The position numbers were made by a program, and so were the translations under genes. This document shows positions 24,728 to 34,696 of a DNA stretch of 64,000 nt, one piece after another; position 1 is the first letter of the stretch; the number at the start of each line of letters is the position of its first letter. A model generated the notes under the pieces. It was not told where the DNA came from, ran no database searches, and worked only from the letters and a program-made list of their open reading frames with translations. This stretch comes from Ryuthela nishihirai. Taxonomy: Eukaryota; Arthropoda; Arachnida; Araneae; Heptathelidae. The stretch is taken from contig JAWZYU010000034.1 of assembly GCA_038380435.1 (NCBI GenBank), positions 23,911,404-23,975,403 of the forward strand, in the 5' to 3' direction.

Positions 24728-25086
24728 GGGGCGGGGGTGGCTCAGTCGGTAGCGCGCCAGACTCGTAATCTGTAGTTCCCAGGTTCGAGTCCCAGCTGCG
24801 TCAGCGTTGAGATTTATTTCCGCTAAATTCCCCGCCCTATCCACGGTCAGTAGGGGACACCGATGGGCTTGGAAAGGCCGCCGTCCTTCGGGTGGGACGT
24901 TAAGCCGTGGCCACGTGTGCGGGAGAGACATACCCTGTCCACGTTAAAGAACACGCTGGATGGCCTTGACAGCTGTTCCAGTGGGTCCCCTCCCCCCACT
25001 TTTTCTGAGCCTTCGGGGTCCTTGTGACCTGGCCATTTAGCCCATGGTGTGCAAAAAAGTGCCGCTCAGAGGTAAAACAACCCAAC
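24728..25086 (+). mobile_element. Young family-A SINE with target duplication
   Basis: Flanked by the 11-bp direct repeat CCGGTAATGGA (24717-24727 and 25087-25097). Head GGTGGCTCAGTCGGTAGCGC with box B GGTTCGAGTCC; the anticodon position reads CGT. Body CGGTCAGTAGGGGACACCGA; tail CTCAGAGGTAAAACAACCC. Confidence 0.95.
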
Positions 25087-25544
25087 CCGGTAATGGAATT
25101 TTAATAGTGTTGACTGGCTGGAGTCTTTTCGTTTTGTAACCTAATCGCCCTTTGTTTGCAGCCGTGAGAAGCCAAAGCTTTGATTGATGGGCGGTATTTT
25201 TATCGTATGATGAAGGCAAGCTTCGGTAGTTGTGCTTTAAGTCTGATCACAGCCACTTCGACACAGCAGGCCTGGACAACCATCAAACGAAAGAGGGAAG
25301 GAGGAAAATTAAATATGCCTAAAATTTCAAGTGATTTACTTTGTCTCAAATTTAGCTACAAGCTATTTAATCAAGAATAGCTTAAGACAAAATCATTTAC
25401 TTACTACGAATTTATTAAAAGGGCATAAATATTTTAGAATTAATTAGTAAATTTTTAGAAATTGCTACCGAAAGCATTCTAACCGATAAAATTGCCATTA
25501 AAATACCTAATATTTAAACATTGCTTCTTTGTTAGTGCACTGTC

Positions 25545-26900
25545 CAGGCCTTGTATCTAAGTGGCTTTTGGTCTAATGCAGAACCCATGCCAATAAATAA
25601 TATTGCCCGAACAGTAATGTAAAGAAGCAGAGACAATCAGACGCCTGCCCCACTCAACATGTGAATCGTCTTCTACTTGTCTTCACGGATTAGGCAACAT
25701 CCTGTCTGAACCGGTTTCAAAGTCTTCTTTCCATCTTTTCCTTGGTCTTCCTCTTCACCTGGTTCCTCTGGAACAATATTCTATAGCTAATTTGGGCCAT
25801 CTGTCTGAATTCATTCTTTCTACATGTTGCTTCCATCTATTTCTGTGGGAAGATTTTCTTTTATTATATTTTTCATTTTTAATTTATTGCGTATTGTGGT
25901 ATTTTTATTTTCTCTAATCGGGTATGTCTAGCCAGAGGTCTTAACACACTCATTTCTGTTGCTTCTTTCTCACTCCATGTCTCATCATTGGTTTACAAAT
26001 TATTTAATATAACTTCTAGAATGTATGTATATTCATTTTTTTTTCTTAAATGTTTTTGTAATATGGTATTATTTCTCATAAATTTTAGTCTTTTATGTTC
26101 GACATCTTTCTCTCTATCTGGGCTAATGATGTTTCCTAAATATTATAATTCCCTAACTTGTTCTATTGATTTGTTATCAATTGGTATTTTACATCTTTCT
26201 GTATCTTTTCCAATGAAGGCCATAGATTTTGTTGTTGAGATTTTCATGTCGTATTTTTCTATTACTGTTTTAAGTTGCTATAAATTCTTCTGGAGATCAT
26301 TTTCATTTTATGCTAGTAACACTTGATCGTCTGCATGTAGTAAGTTAGTTAAATTGTGTTTCCCAATTTTAATTCCTTTTTTATAGTTTTTATTCTCTAT
26401 TTAATATTTCCATGCATAGGTTAAAAAGAACAGGAGATATCCACTTCCCTGAATCAAACCACTTCCTGTCTTAATTTCTTTTGCGTAAGAATCATTCGGT
26501 TTTATTTTTATTTTTGTATCTTCAAATATATTTTTGTTTATTTGGATAATATATAGGGGATATTCAAATTCTACTAAACCATCAGTCTGTTTCTGCCTAT
26601 TGACTCTGCCGTAGGCATTTTCATAATTAATAAATGTTATGTACTTTGGTAGATTAAATTCAATTCTTTCCCCCATTATCTGTTTTAAGGTGAATGTTGG
26701 ATCAGCGCACGATCTTCCCTTTCTAAAACGTTGTTGTCCTTGCCCTAATATTTTTTTTGTGCATGGAATTATTTTGTTGTTAAGAAAAATTCTGTAGCAG
26801 GTATTAATAACTGAAAGGCCTCTTTAGTTACTGCTATTTTTTCGGTTTCCTTTTTGAAATAAATTAATTATCACTAGACAACAAATTTAAACTTTTTTTT
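25545..26900 (-). mobile_element. LINE (second type), RT-domain fragment
   Basis: Degraded reverse transcriptase on the minus strand. 26676-26401 keeps FINYENAYGRVNRQK (the motif normally IDFEKAFDRVNR) and GLIQGSG. The catalytic box reads LHADDQVLLA at 26340-26311, HADD instead of YADD. The C-terminal RGRPRKRWK-type motif is near 25745-25775. Frameshifts and stops abound. It is probably related to the endonuclease fragment at 36420-37740 in the same orientation. Confidence 0.75.
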
Positions 26901-27214
26901 ATAACATTGGTCAATAAGATGTTTTTAACTAATTTTGGGTGCTGAATTCAAATATGGCTGTGAAAAATGTGCAGCACGTACAGTTTGTTTTTAATTATTT
27001 ATTGATGTATTTCAAATTTCAATGAAATACGCATATCTGGGAAATAAAAATAAATGTGACTATTTTATTGAATTGAAACTTAAAACTCATTAATTAATTA
27101 CATAATTACAGTGAAAAAAATTTGAAACATCATTAATATAAAGTAACAAATGAAAAGATATTGAAACGCAAAATAGGAAAACATGGGTAAGGAATTTTTA
27201 TACTTACAGGAAGT

Positions 27215-27960
27215 TCATTTTTGTCTTTTACATGTTGAGGTATCTTCCTTCTGCAAGAGCCAGAAGTAGTCATCCATCATTGCTGGGACACACCTGCCTT
27301 GGTATCTCTCCTCCATGGTTCGGGTATCCTGGTGAAATCTTTCTCCTTGCTTATCACTGAGAACTCCTATGTTCTTGGGAAAGAAGTCGAGAAGCGAGTG
27401 CAAGAAATGCATCTTCAAAGACATTCGGTAGCCAAGATTTTCATAGTTTTTGAGAAGATCTTGAATGAGCTGATGGTAGTTTTCCTCTTTGTGATTCCCC
27501 AGAAAACCCTGGACCACAGACGTGAAGGATTTCCATGCAGCGCGCTCCTTCATATTCGGATTTTCTTCGAAGACAGTATCATTCAGTAGCTTCCTGATCT
27601 GAGGACCAACAAAGATCTCTTCTTTGAGTTTGGCATCACTTAGTTTTGGAAATTTTTCCTTCAAGTGCAAAAACGCTTTACCAATTTTATCAACAGCCTT
27701 TACAAAATTTTTCATAAGCCCCAGTTTGATGTGTAGTGGTGGGAGCAGAACATCAGAGGGATCAACTAGAGACTTATACCTCACATTACTCTTTCCAGGA
27801 ATAAAAACATCTCTTTCGGGACATTCTTTTGTATTGTAGTGTTCCTTTCGGGCCCTACTTTCCCACAAACAGAAAACGGTAAAATTTTTTGAAGCCTCCT
27901 TGAAGCCCGAGCAAGAGAGATATGACTTTTAGATCACCACATATTGTCCATTTAAACTGG
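27215..27960 (-). pseudogene. Family X copy 2, C-terminal part
   Basis: An open frame from 27868 to 27215 (217 codons) covers HIKLGLMKNFVKAVDKIG, GPQIRKLLNDTVFEENPNMK, SLLDFFPKNIGVLSDKQGER, HQDTRTMEERYQG and MMDDYFWLLQKED. Between 27960 and 27869 a frameshifted stretch matches the CDLKVVALLMGLQLGYTKYC region of copy 1. This is the best-preserved C-terminus of the family in the window. The function is unknown. Confidence 0.75.
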
Positions 27961-27973
27961 TCATAAACTTAAA

Positions 27974-28186
27974 GAGCGTCCCGTGGCCGAGTGGTTAGCG
28001 TGCTTGGCTACTGATCTAAGGGACCTCGGTTCGAGCCCCGGGTAAGGCATGGATGTATGTGTCGTTTTTCTGCTGAGGTCCTGCCGTCCTCTCAGACCTT
28101 CTACTATGGCATATAAACTGACAGGCTCCTGTCAGACCTCTGTGGCAAGCAGCTGCTTGAGGGGGTATTTATTTATTTTTTTATTT
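27974..28186 (+). mobile_element. Family-B SINE inside family X copy 2
   Basis: Full-length copy: head CCGTGGCCGAGTGGTTAGCG, box B GGTTCGAGCCCC, body CTGACAGGCTCCTGTCAGAC, tail GGGGGTATTTATTTATT. Flanks ATAAACTTAAA (27963-27973) and ATAAATTTAAA (28187-28197) are an 11-bp target duplication with one mismatch. Confidence 0.88.
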
Positions 28187-28197
28187 ATAAATTTAAA

Positions 28198-28370
28198 ACG
28201 GTTTTTATAACAGTGAGCATTTTTCCATGTTTTCATAAGTTTCGTTCGTTCCAACAGCGTGTGTCACTGGAATGGAAGGTTTTTGGTTTCCTTTATGCAA
28301 AAGGACAGCTTTTAAGTTGAATTTTGACGAATCTATAAATAGACGCCATTCTTTAGGGTCGTGAGTAGTG
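28198..28370 (-). pseudogene. Family X copy 2, middle part
   Basis: On the minus strand, PKEWRLFIDSSKFNLKAVLL and ETYENMEK match the DPQDW...FIDSSK and KETYDNLKQLL region of copy 1 (14075-14215, other frame). Going upstream the match stops at about 28370, where the GC-rich block begins. Confidence 0.75.
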
Positions 28371-29330
28371 TCGCCCCGGAGATGGCACACCCGGAAGTAG
28401 TTCCACGGTCCACTGCAGACGCTGGCGTCGGGGACTTAATTTTTGGGAGGGGGTCGACCGGAAGTGCCGACCAACCTCAGGGGTGGGGAGGGCTCAATTT
28501 TTTGGGGGCTTAATTTTTGTCTTCCTCCCACGTGCGTCCTAGGGAGGGCTAAACGATCGGAAGTATCACCCACGCTGGAGGGGAGATGGGTTTCCTCCCC
28601 CACACGTGTGCTGGAGACGGGGAGGGCTCAGCAATGGTTGCCCACGCCGGCGGGGGGAATGCTTCCTCCTCCATTTCCCACACGTATGCTTGTCTGTGGG
28701 AGACGTCCTAGGGACGGCTTCCACCCCCATTTCTTACCCCCACGCGTATCAGAGACTCTCAGTATTTGTTTGGCGCCTGCGGCAGTATGGTGCCCGTTGG
28801 CGGAAACCGCCCACGCAGGCCGGAACGGAATGTTGAAAAAAACGGACGCCACTGGCGGGAGGACTCGCGAGCGTGGGAGACAGCCTAGGGAGGGTTTGAC
28901 TCCCCATTTCCGGTTACACAGATTCTTTCTTGGTCTCCCACGCAGGCGGGAACGGAATGTTAAAAAAAAACGGACGCCACTGGCGGGAGACCACGTGACC
29001 GTCGACTGTGGGAGACGGCCTAGGGAGGGTTTGACTCCCCCATTTCCTGTTACACAGATTCTTTCTCGTATGAAGAGAAACTTTCTGCTTTAAATCGCAC
29101 CCAATGCGAGCTCGATAGTATGTTGAAAAGTCTGGGACCTAAAACTTCTATGCCGGCCGTGGAGAGAGCCGCATCCCTTGGGCAACCGCGCATGTCTTGC
29201 GCCTGCCAAGCACCAAGCAGCGCGGCGTCATAGCGCTCCGTTAGCGAAGCATGTCGTCATTGACCTGTTCGCCTGAATTACATAATTTATCGATCAAAAT
29301 ACTATCATTTTAAATATTACGTTTGAGGGT
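28371..29330. repeat. GC-rich left arm with 127-bp tandem repeat
   Basis: The base composition is sharply more GC-rich than the surroundings. Two units (28824-28950 and 28951-29073) share AACGGAATGTT, ACGGACGCCACTGGCGGGAG, CCTAGGGAGGGTTTGACTCC and TTACACAGATTCTTTCT. An open frame of 216 codons crosses it but follows the repeats and looks non-coding. Confidence 0.75.
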
Positions 29331-29658
29331 AATTTACCGTACATTTTAAAATACGCTCACGCTGTTCGTGATAAAGGTGTGATTCATTTTACGTTCAATA
29401 CATAATTTATCAGTCGTTTTAAATGCTGTCACGATATAAAGGCATGAATAAATTTTACGTGTAAGTGAAATATATTCACGTGTAAGTGTACGTTATATGT
29501 CCACGTATTATAACTTAGGTTCTACAGGTCAATAATCACTGAATAAAAATAAGATAATGTTTAACAAAAAACTTTTTGAGTTCGCGAGATCTGCATACAG
29601 AAACAATTAAAACATCAGACGGGACATTGAGAAAAAAATTTTCTAGTAATCCAGAAGT
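29331..29658 (+). repeat. Left inverted repeat of the 7-kb block
   Basis: Starts AATTTACCGTAC and ends ATCCAGAAGT. It is the reverse complement of 35107-35438 with only a few differences that I could find (for example ACATTTTAAA versus ACGTTTTAAA, and a 4-bp indel near AATTAAAACATC). No clear target duplication flanks the pair. Confidence 0.88.
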
Positions 29659-30345
29659 CATGAATCATGAAATCAGACGGTGTTTAGGCAATCATTTTAC
29701 GCACCTTTTTGTTTGGCGGGAGTTGTAGATCCAAAATGTTCAAGAATTGAAAATGTACACAGAGCAGCAGGTGATAGTTTAGCATCATTTTTACCCCTGC
29801 ATATCTGTTACACTACAAACATGTAATTTGTGGAAACAGGGGCAGACTGTAATGCATGTTTGGAGAGAATTTATAACAACAACCATGTGAAGACCAGATA
29901 GATCTGTTAATGACCTTTGAAGTCTCACGTAGTGGGACCTGTGGGTATTCGTGTGATAACCCGACTGAAAAGTGTCAAAACACAAGTATAAAATAATATA
30001 TGAAAAGGGGGGAAAATCTTTGATATCTGAAAGCATAAAAAATCTGAAGCCATAAGTATAAAGAAAAACACCAGTATAAAACTTCTTAAAGTAATATTTG
30101 AAGACATGAAAATTCCTAAGCCGTAAATATAAAAAACGTGAATATAAAACTTCTTAAAGTACAAGTATATGGAAGAAGGCCTATCCCGCAGAAACTGATT
30201 TAAGAAACTGTCCGACAGAAAAATAAATAAAAACGGTGAAAGGAAGAAAAAATCTCTGATTTAAAAAATAAATTATTTGAAATTATGTAAATTATTGAGG
30301 GGAAATATTGGACTGTATGAGTGACGATAAAAGACCCGTCCCCAA
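29659..30345. other. AT-rich spacer between block repeat and cassette
   Basis: No coding sequence recognised. A 19-bp direct repeat, TATAAAACTTCTTAAAGTA, occurs at about 30074 and 30142. Confidence 0.5.
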
Positions 30346-30433
30346 TTCATACACTAAGAAATTACAATGACGACCAATTAGAAATTACTCTTCTACAATT
30401 GGTTTTTTAATATCACTACGAATTAGATCTCGA

Positions 30434-30480
30434 CCAATGGCGGGGTATTGCCAGATGACGTCAAAGGTTTTAGGTATAAG
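30434..30480 (+). promoter_or_regulatory. CCAAT, CRE and TATA signals of the cassette
   Basis: CCAAT at 30434-30438, a perfect TGACGTCA (CRE/ATF site) at 30456-30463, and TATAAG at 30475-30480. The first ATG is at 30534, 55-60 bp after the TATA-like box, so a short leader is expected. The order and spacing are typical of a polymerase II promoter. Confidence 0.65.
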
Positions 30481-30533
30481 TAGTACACTTGATGTGTGAA
30501 AAGACATAGTTTTGCAGCACTGAAGTGTTAACG

Positions 30534-30803
30534 ATGGCCTGTGTTCAGCGTTCTCAGCCCGAAAGTGATCTCACCGTGGAGCGGTTTGTTATTGGAGATG
30601 TCGACTACCAGCTAGGCTCTGACTTGTTGGTGAAGATTTGCAAGAACGTTCCCGAAGTCCACATATGTTTGTTTCAGAAGTGCAGTGACATTCCGTTTAG
30701 ACCCATAAAGGCTTCGGTTATATTATCTGAAGAACAGTGGTGGGGACTGACTTCTACACTCGCCTATACGTTTACCTTCGAGTATGAACTGAACGGTCAT
30801 TGA
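30534..30803 (+). CDS. Cassette ORF1, PC4-like segment (89 aa)
   Basis: Start ATG at 30534 (MACVQRSQPESD). Residues about 17-75 (FVIGDVDYQLG, EVHICLFQKCSD, FRPIKASVILSEEQWWGL) have the spacing of the PC4/p15 coactivator fold: a beta strand with F.IG, a conserved V.I pair, then a basic-to-hydrophobic turn into an LSxEQW helix. PC4-fold proteins bind single-stranded DNA and act in transcription; that this one does so is inference from a short, unsearched pattern. The ORF stops at 30801-30803. The frame of ORF2 is open from 30793, so the two overlap by 11 nt and may once have been one gene, with a frameshift near the A5-G3-(TG)n run at 30803-30820. Confidence 0.5.
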   Translation: MACVQRSQPESDLTVERFVIGDVDYQLGSDLLVKICKNVPEVHICLFQKCSDIPFRPIKASVILSEEQWWGLTSTLAYTFTFEYELNGH

Positions 30804-30813
30804 AAAAGGGTGT

Positions 30814-31269
30814 GTGTGTGACGACGGTACTTCAATGATTTCTTCGGTACATCTCAGCATCAGACAATGGACGTGGTTAAAAGATTCCCTCAACTCCATC
30901 ACCTGCAGCTGGTTGGCTCTGAAGTTCAATAACTTTTCTAATGCCCTAAGGGATGTCGAATTAATTACAGACCATACTCCAAGACTGTCTAATGTTGAAC
31001 CGTATGATCAGAGAGCGAAGCTAAGTTTCATAAAAACATTAAATACTCTCGTCAGAAAAGAAATTTTTCTGATTCTTCGTACGAACTGTATTCGGTGTGA
31101 AGTAGATCATCCGAGTCAGCTTCGCCATTCGTGTCGTGCTATATCCGTTGAATCAGTCGATGTTCATTTCGCAGAAGCCGTGAGAAACATTCATTTAAGC
31201 GATATCGCTAAACTTTTTGTGGAAGAGGCCGGAGTTGAATATACCTACATGTTACACTTTCCTATATAA
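30814..31269 (+). CDS. Cassette ORF2 with second PC4-like helix and CxxC-HxC
   Basis: An open frame of 151 codons (a GTG at 30814; the first ATG is at 30835). Near the start is ISSVHLSIRQWTWLKDSL, a second segment resembling the end of a PC4 domain. Further on, C92-x2-C95-x9-H105-x-C107 (NCIRCEVDHPSQLRHSC) looks metal-binding. The tail is FVEEAGVEYTYMLHF. Either this is the second half of a broken gene or it is a separate ORF translated by re-initiation. The CxxC...PSQ...HxC arrangement reminds me of proteins scattered in invertebrate genomes and their DNA viruses, but I cannot name the family. Confidence 0.5.
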   Translation: MCDDGTSMISSVHLSIRQWTWLKDSLNSITCSWLALKFNNFSNALRDVELITDHTPRLSNVEPYDQRAKLSFIKTLNTLVRKEIFLILRTNCIRCEVDHPSQLRHSCRAISVESVDVHFAEAVRNIHLSDIAKLFVEEAGVEYTYMLHFPI

Positions 31270-31390
31270 CTAAACGAGTGTACGACGAACTGGTACGTAC
31301 CTCTGAATATGTACTAAATAAATGCTAATAGTGTTACTAATTTCTGTTCTATATCTTTTTGGTCGTCATTGTAATTTCTTAGTGTATGAA

Positions 31391-32098
31391 TAAAAGATTT
31401 TTCCCGCAATGCTGTTTCATTGTTCTACTTAACTGAATCGAGAAATGTAAAAGAATGACTATCTGAAAACTGTACGATATTAGAGCAATAATGTTGTAGA
31501 TTTGATATTTGTGATGGCTATGAAAGAAATCGTCTCGTTTTAAATTGTTAGCTTCTTCTGTAGCAAGCAACTGCCAGAGTTCTACATTTCTTATTCATGT
31601 CCCAGTAATGGAAAAGGCAGGGAGTAGTTGCTTATTAATTTCTCATACTGTACAGGAAGTCTTGAATAACATTATTGTGGTTTTAAATCAGTTGATTAAT
31701 GCGATTAGTATCAGATTTAATCCAGAAGCACCTGTTGTACTTCAGGTTGCTGTACCTCTTATTTTGAGATATGTAAGAAAACGAAACTAGACGCTATACA
31801 CATTAGATTTATCTGTTGTACAACTTTTAGTCTCCATGTCAACTGTCGTTACATCACGTGATGACACGTTCTTCTGTTGTTTATTTAGGTTTAGAAGTGT
31901 TACTGGGAAGATTGATACATTTCGAACATAGTCAGTTCTTTTCTAAAGACATCTTCTTAAAACCAACACAATAAAAATGTACCTCGCCATCACATGCGCC
32001 TTTGCAATGAAGAGACTCACCAAAATCCAATTACAAACTATGCATGAGAGTCATATTAACTCGAAAACTAGAGAATTTTCCACCGGATCGTTAATGCT
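31391..32098. other. Block interior, nothing firm
   Basis: Small open frames (for example 31545-31790) without recognisable motifs. Confidence 0.4.
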
Positions 32099-32320
32099 CT
32101 ATAAAAAGAGGAAGTGTTGTTGGAGGGGGAGCAGAGGAGAATGGGGGTATATAGAATCTTGCAGAAGCCTTTCATTGGTCGAGATATAGTTTACACTGAA
32201 TTGCAGAAGCCTTTCATTGGTCGAGATATAGTTCACACTGAATGGCTGAAGGTTTGGATTTAACTCATAAGTACCACTGTGTGTCTGTATCATTTGCTGT
32301 CAGTAAGCGACTCGTTAAAC
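32099..32320 (+). promoter_or_regulatory. TATA-like box and 42-bp tandem repeat before BED-like ORF
   Basis: TATAAAAAGAG at 32100. Two 42-bp units (32159-32200 and 32201-32242) differ by one base; each has CATTGGTCGAGATATAG, an inverted CCAAT (ATTGG). They sit 80 bp before the ATG at 32321, so they may be regulatory or part of the leader. Confidence 0.5.
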
Positions 32321-32617
32321 ATGTCAAGACGAAAGAGCGATCCTATTTGGAAAGGTTTCAAGAAATACCCTAAAGGAAAGGGATTTCGTACCGTTTGTTT
32401 ACAGTGTAGCAAGGACGTCATCGGACTTGTAGCGCCACTTAAAAGCCATCAATGTGAAGGCCCAGCCGTAACATCTTCGCAATGGCTAGACCATGAAATC
32501 TTATCTGTAATGAACTCGCCAGAACCCCACAAAATGAGCCACTACTTCGACACCCTTCAAACTCATCTAAAGGCCTTGAGGGACCAAGCAAAGGTTTCAG
32601 CGATGCGAAGTGAATGA
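32321..32617 (+). CDS. Small protein with BED-like zinc finger (98 aa)
   Basis: Start ATG 32321 (MSRRKSDPIWKGFKKYP). W10 and F13 precede C26-x2-C29-x13-H43-x-C45, the order of a BED finger (aromatic pair, CxxC, then H and C/H); the HxC spacing is shorter than usual. BED fingers bind DNA and are common at the N-terminus of hAT transposases and in domesticated regulators. No transposase domain follows, so this is a fragment or a stand-alone factor. It follows the cassette on the same strand and precedes the cassette relic at 32650. Confidence 0.5.
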   Translation: MSRRKSDPIWKGFKKYPKGKGFRTVCLQCSKDVIGLVAPLKSHQCEGPAVTSSQWLDHEILSVMNSPEPHKMSHYFDTLQTHLKALRDQAKVSAMRSE

Positions 32618-32649
32618 ATTTAACTATCCACTATGGCTCTGCACCGTTC

Positions 32650-32945
32650 AGTTAAGAATGTGTCAGGATGCACAAAGAACTGTATTGCGGGTAAAGTCAG
32701 CTTCGCCATTGGTACCTTGCTATAACAGTTGTAGACTATTTCCCAGAAGACGTAAGAAACATTCACCGATATCGCTAAACATTTTTGTGGAAGAAGTTGA
32801 GTTACATCGTTTAGATATCATTCCTGTCTGTATGAAACTTTCCTGCTGTGCGGTGGTACACACCTCTGAATATGCACTAATAATTACTAAATAAATAGTG
32901 TATCTGATCTTTTCGTCGTTGTGATTTCTTTCTTAGCGGGATTGA
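32650..32945 (+). pseudogene. Decayed second copy of cassette 3' half
   Basis: Compared with 31080-31390 it shares GTCAGCTTCGCCATT, GAAACATTCA, CGATATCGCTAAAC-TTTTTG, GTGGAAGA, ACCTCTGAATATG and the right inverted-repeat arm (CGTCGTTGTGATTTCTTTCTTAG). ORF2 is frameshifted here and no full frame remains. No left half is visible, so only part of the cassette was duplicated or kept. Confidence 0.7.
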
Positions 32946-33700
32946 AAGGTTTACCTAAACCATATACGAACTAGCGAAACAAAGACGACTGACATATAAA
33001 ATAACTATAGGAAGAAAGTGACGGCTAATTTCCCAGGCACCGGAATTACACAGAAAAAATGCATGTAAATGACCAGAGGAGTTTTAAGTGAACCTCAAAA
33101 TATGTTACACGACTTTTACGCTGCGAAATTTTTTCACATGTCTTGGTAGGTACAAATATGATAGCATTAAGCAATTATGGGGTAAACTTCTATTCCAAAA
33201 CACGGTTACCTTTATACGTTCCTACAAGAGAAATAAACTTTCTTCCAGCATGAACAAAATATTTCTTACAAGTGTATAACCCCCTAACTCGTTTGCGTGT
33301 GTAATTTTACTCCCGATATGAAAGAGATTAGTGTTCGAAGTAAAACATTCAGGACTTGAGTTTTTCAAATCCTCCCCTGCCCGGGGCCCCACGGAGATGT
33401 GGTGTTCAAGGAGTCATGCGGTGTCTGCCTCCATATCGGTTGGTCGCTCGCGTGCCCGAGGCACGTGGGCGACTATTGCGGCTTTAATACGACGACTCGT
33501 AAAAATCACGCGTCCTGTGGCAACTTGAAACGCACAGCCAATTATACCGATGTTTTAAACTGAAAGCACGGACAGAGTGCAAGACCTCAGCCGTTTTTTG
33601 ATTTAAATCATCAGTCCGTATATAGCGTGTGTATTTAAATCATCAGACAGTGAATATCACAATATGACCTTTGACAGCTTTTTTCAGCTCGCACTAAGAA
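32946..33700. other. Block interior with short GC-rich patch
   Basis: 33370-33530 is GC-rich with small hairpins (CGTGCC-cga-GGCACG near 33451). GATTTAAATCATCAG occurs twice (about 33600 and 33630) and in part at 33810. No gene recognised. Confidence 0.45.
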
Positions 33701-33711
33701 TATGGAAGTTG

Positions 33712-33993
33712 GTTTGTCCTCATATCGATGGCGCATCCTAGAAAAACACGCTGGGGATGGGTTTGATTTTTTAACCCCTGGGGTAGTGCGCCAAAGTTAC
33801 ACATTTGATTTAAATCAGTCAAGTGAAAATAACCTGTGTATAGAGTAGCTGGTTTGTCCTCATATCGATGTCGTATCCTAGAAAAACACGCTGTGTTTGA
33901 TTTTTTAGCCCCTGGGGTAGTGTGTTGCAGAAAAAGCGTGCCGTCAAAGTTACGCGGGTTTTTAGAAAGATCCTTTAACCCGTGGGGTGTTGT
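33712..33993 (+). repeat. Direct repeats, period about 139 bp
   Basis: GGTTTGTCCTCATATCGATG, CCTAGAAAAACACGCTG and CCCCTGGGGTAGTG occur at 33712-33790 and again at 33851-33922. A third shortened unit (GATCCTTTAACCCGTGGGGT) is at 33971-33993. Each unit carries the small palindrome CCCCTGGGG or a relative. Confidence 0.75.
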
Positions 33994-34079
33994 ATTGCGG
34001 GGGTGCGCTTCATTTTTTATATCAATGGCCCGTCTGATGTTTTTAATTTTCGCGCATTAAACTACTAGAATTATTTAGA

Positions 34080-34690
34080 TGTTGACTGGATTACTAGAAT
34101 TTTTTTCCCGTCTGATGTTTTCAATTGTTTCTGTATGTAGATCTCGCGAGCTCAAAAAGTTTTTTGTTAAACATTATCTTATTCAGTGACTATTATTTAA
34201 AAAGTTTTGATAATATGTCATTTACTGTTCTTGTTTTAATAAATTCACCACATTCATTTGCAATTACTAAAAGCTTTCATAGTAAACCTTAATAAAATGG
34301 ATTCCATATGAATCAAAGGTAGTCATGGGTCTTAAGAGCTTTAAGACTCATGACTACTCATGGGTCTCAATGCTTTTAAGGTTATACTTTGCAAGACGAT
34401 TCCACCAGATGCGCAAAACATCGAATAAGTTAACCCCCAAAAGTTGAACCATGCATTGTTTTATGAGTCATGTGAATACATTTGAGCATGTACAGATCTT
34501 CTTCCAGAAGGGTCAAATCCTCTGCTTTAGGCAGAATCAAAAACTGCTTTATAATTTCTTTGTCTACAGATAGAGCAAAATTAATTCCCAATCGTGTTTC
34601 AGATATTTCTGTATGCAGATCTCTCGACCTCAAAAAGTTTCTTTTGTTAAACATTATCTTATTCAGTGACTATTGGTGTGTAGAACCTAA
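34080..34690 (+). repeat. Extra direct copies of the block's right repeat
   Basis: 34085-34200 and 34604-34696 repeat the inner part of the right inverted repeat (TGTATG.AGATCTC, CTCAAAAAGTTT, AAACATTATCTTATTCAGTG). With 35107-35290 that makes three units in the same orientation at the right end and only one at the left. Confidence 0.8.
34318..34356. repeat. Near-perfect hairpin
   Basis: GTAGTCATGGGTCTTAA and TTAAGACTCATGACTAC pair with one mismatch around a short GAGCT centre. Confidence 0.7.
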
Positions 34691-34696
34691 GTTATA

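Larger units (their letters stand above)
30346..31390 (+). mobile_element. Cassette bounded by perfect 32-bp inverted repeat
   Basis: 30346-30377 and 31359-31390 are exact reverse complements over 32 bp (core AAGAAATTACAATGACGACC). Between them lie one promoter and two plus-strand reading frames, so the repeat closely brackets one transcription unit. A decayed right half of the same cassette is at 32650-32945. Confidence 0.82.

Noticed and set aside
28443..29093. 216-codon open frame as a gene
   Set aside because: It follows a GC-rich tandem repeat; the translation is low-complexity and repeats with the DNA units.
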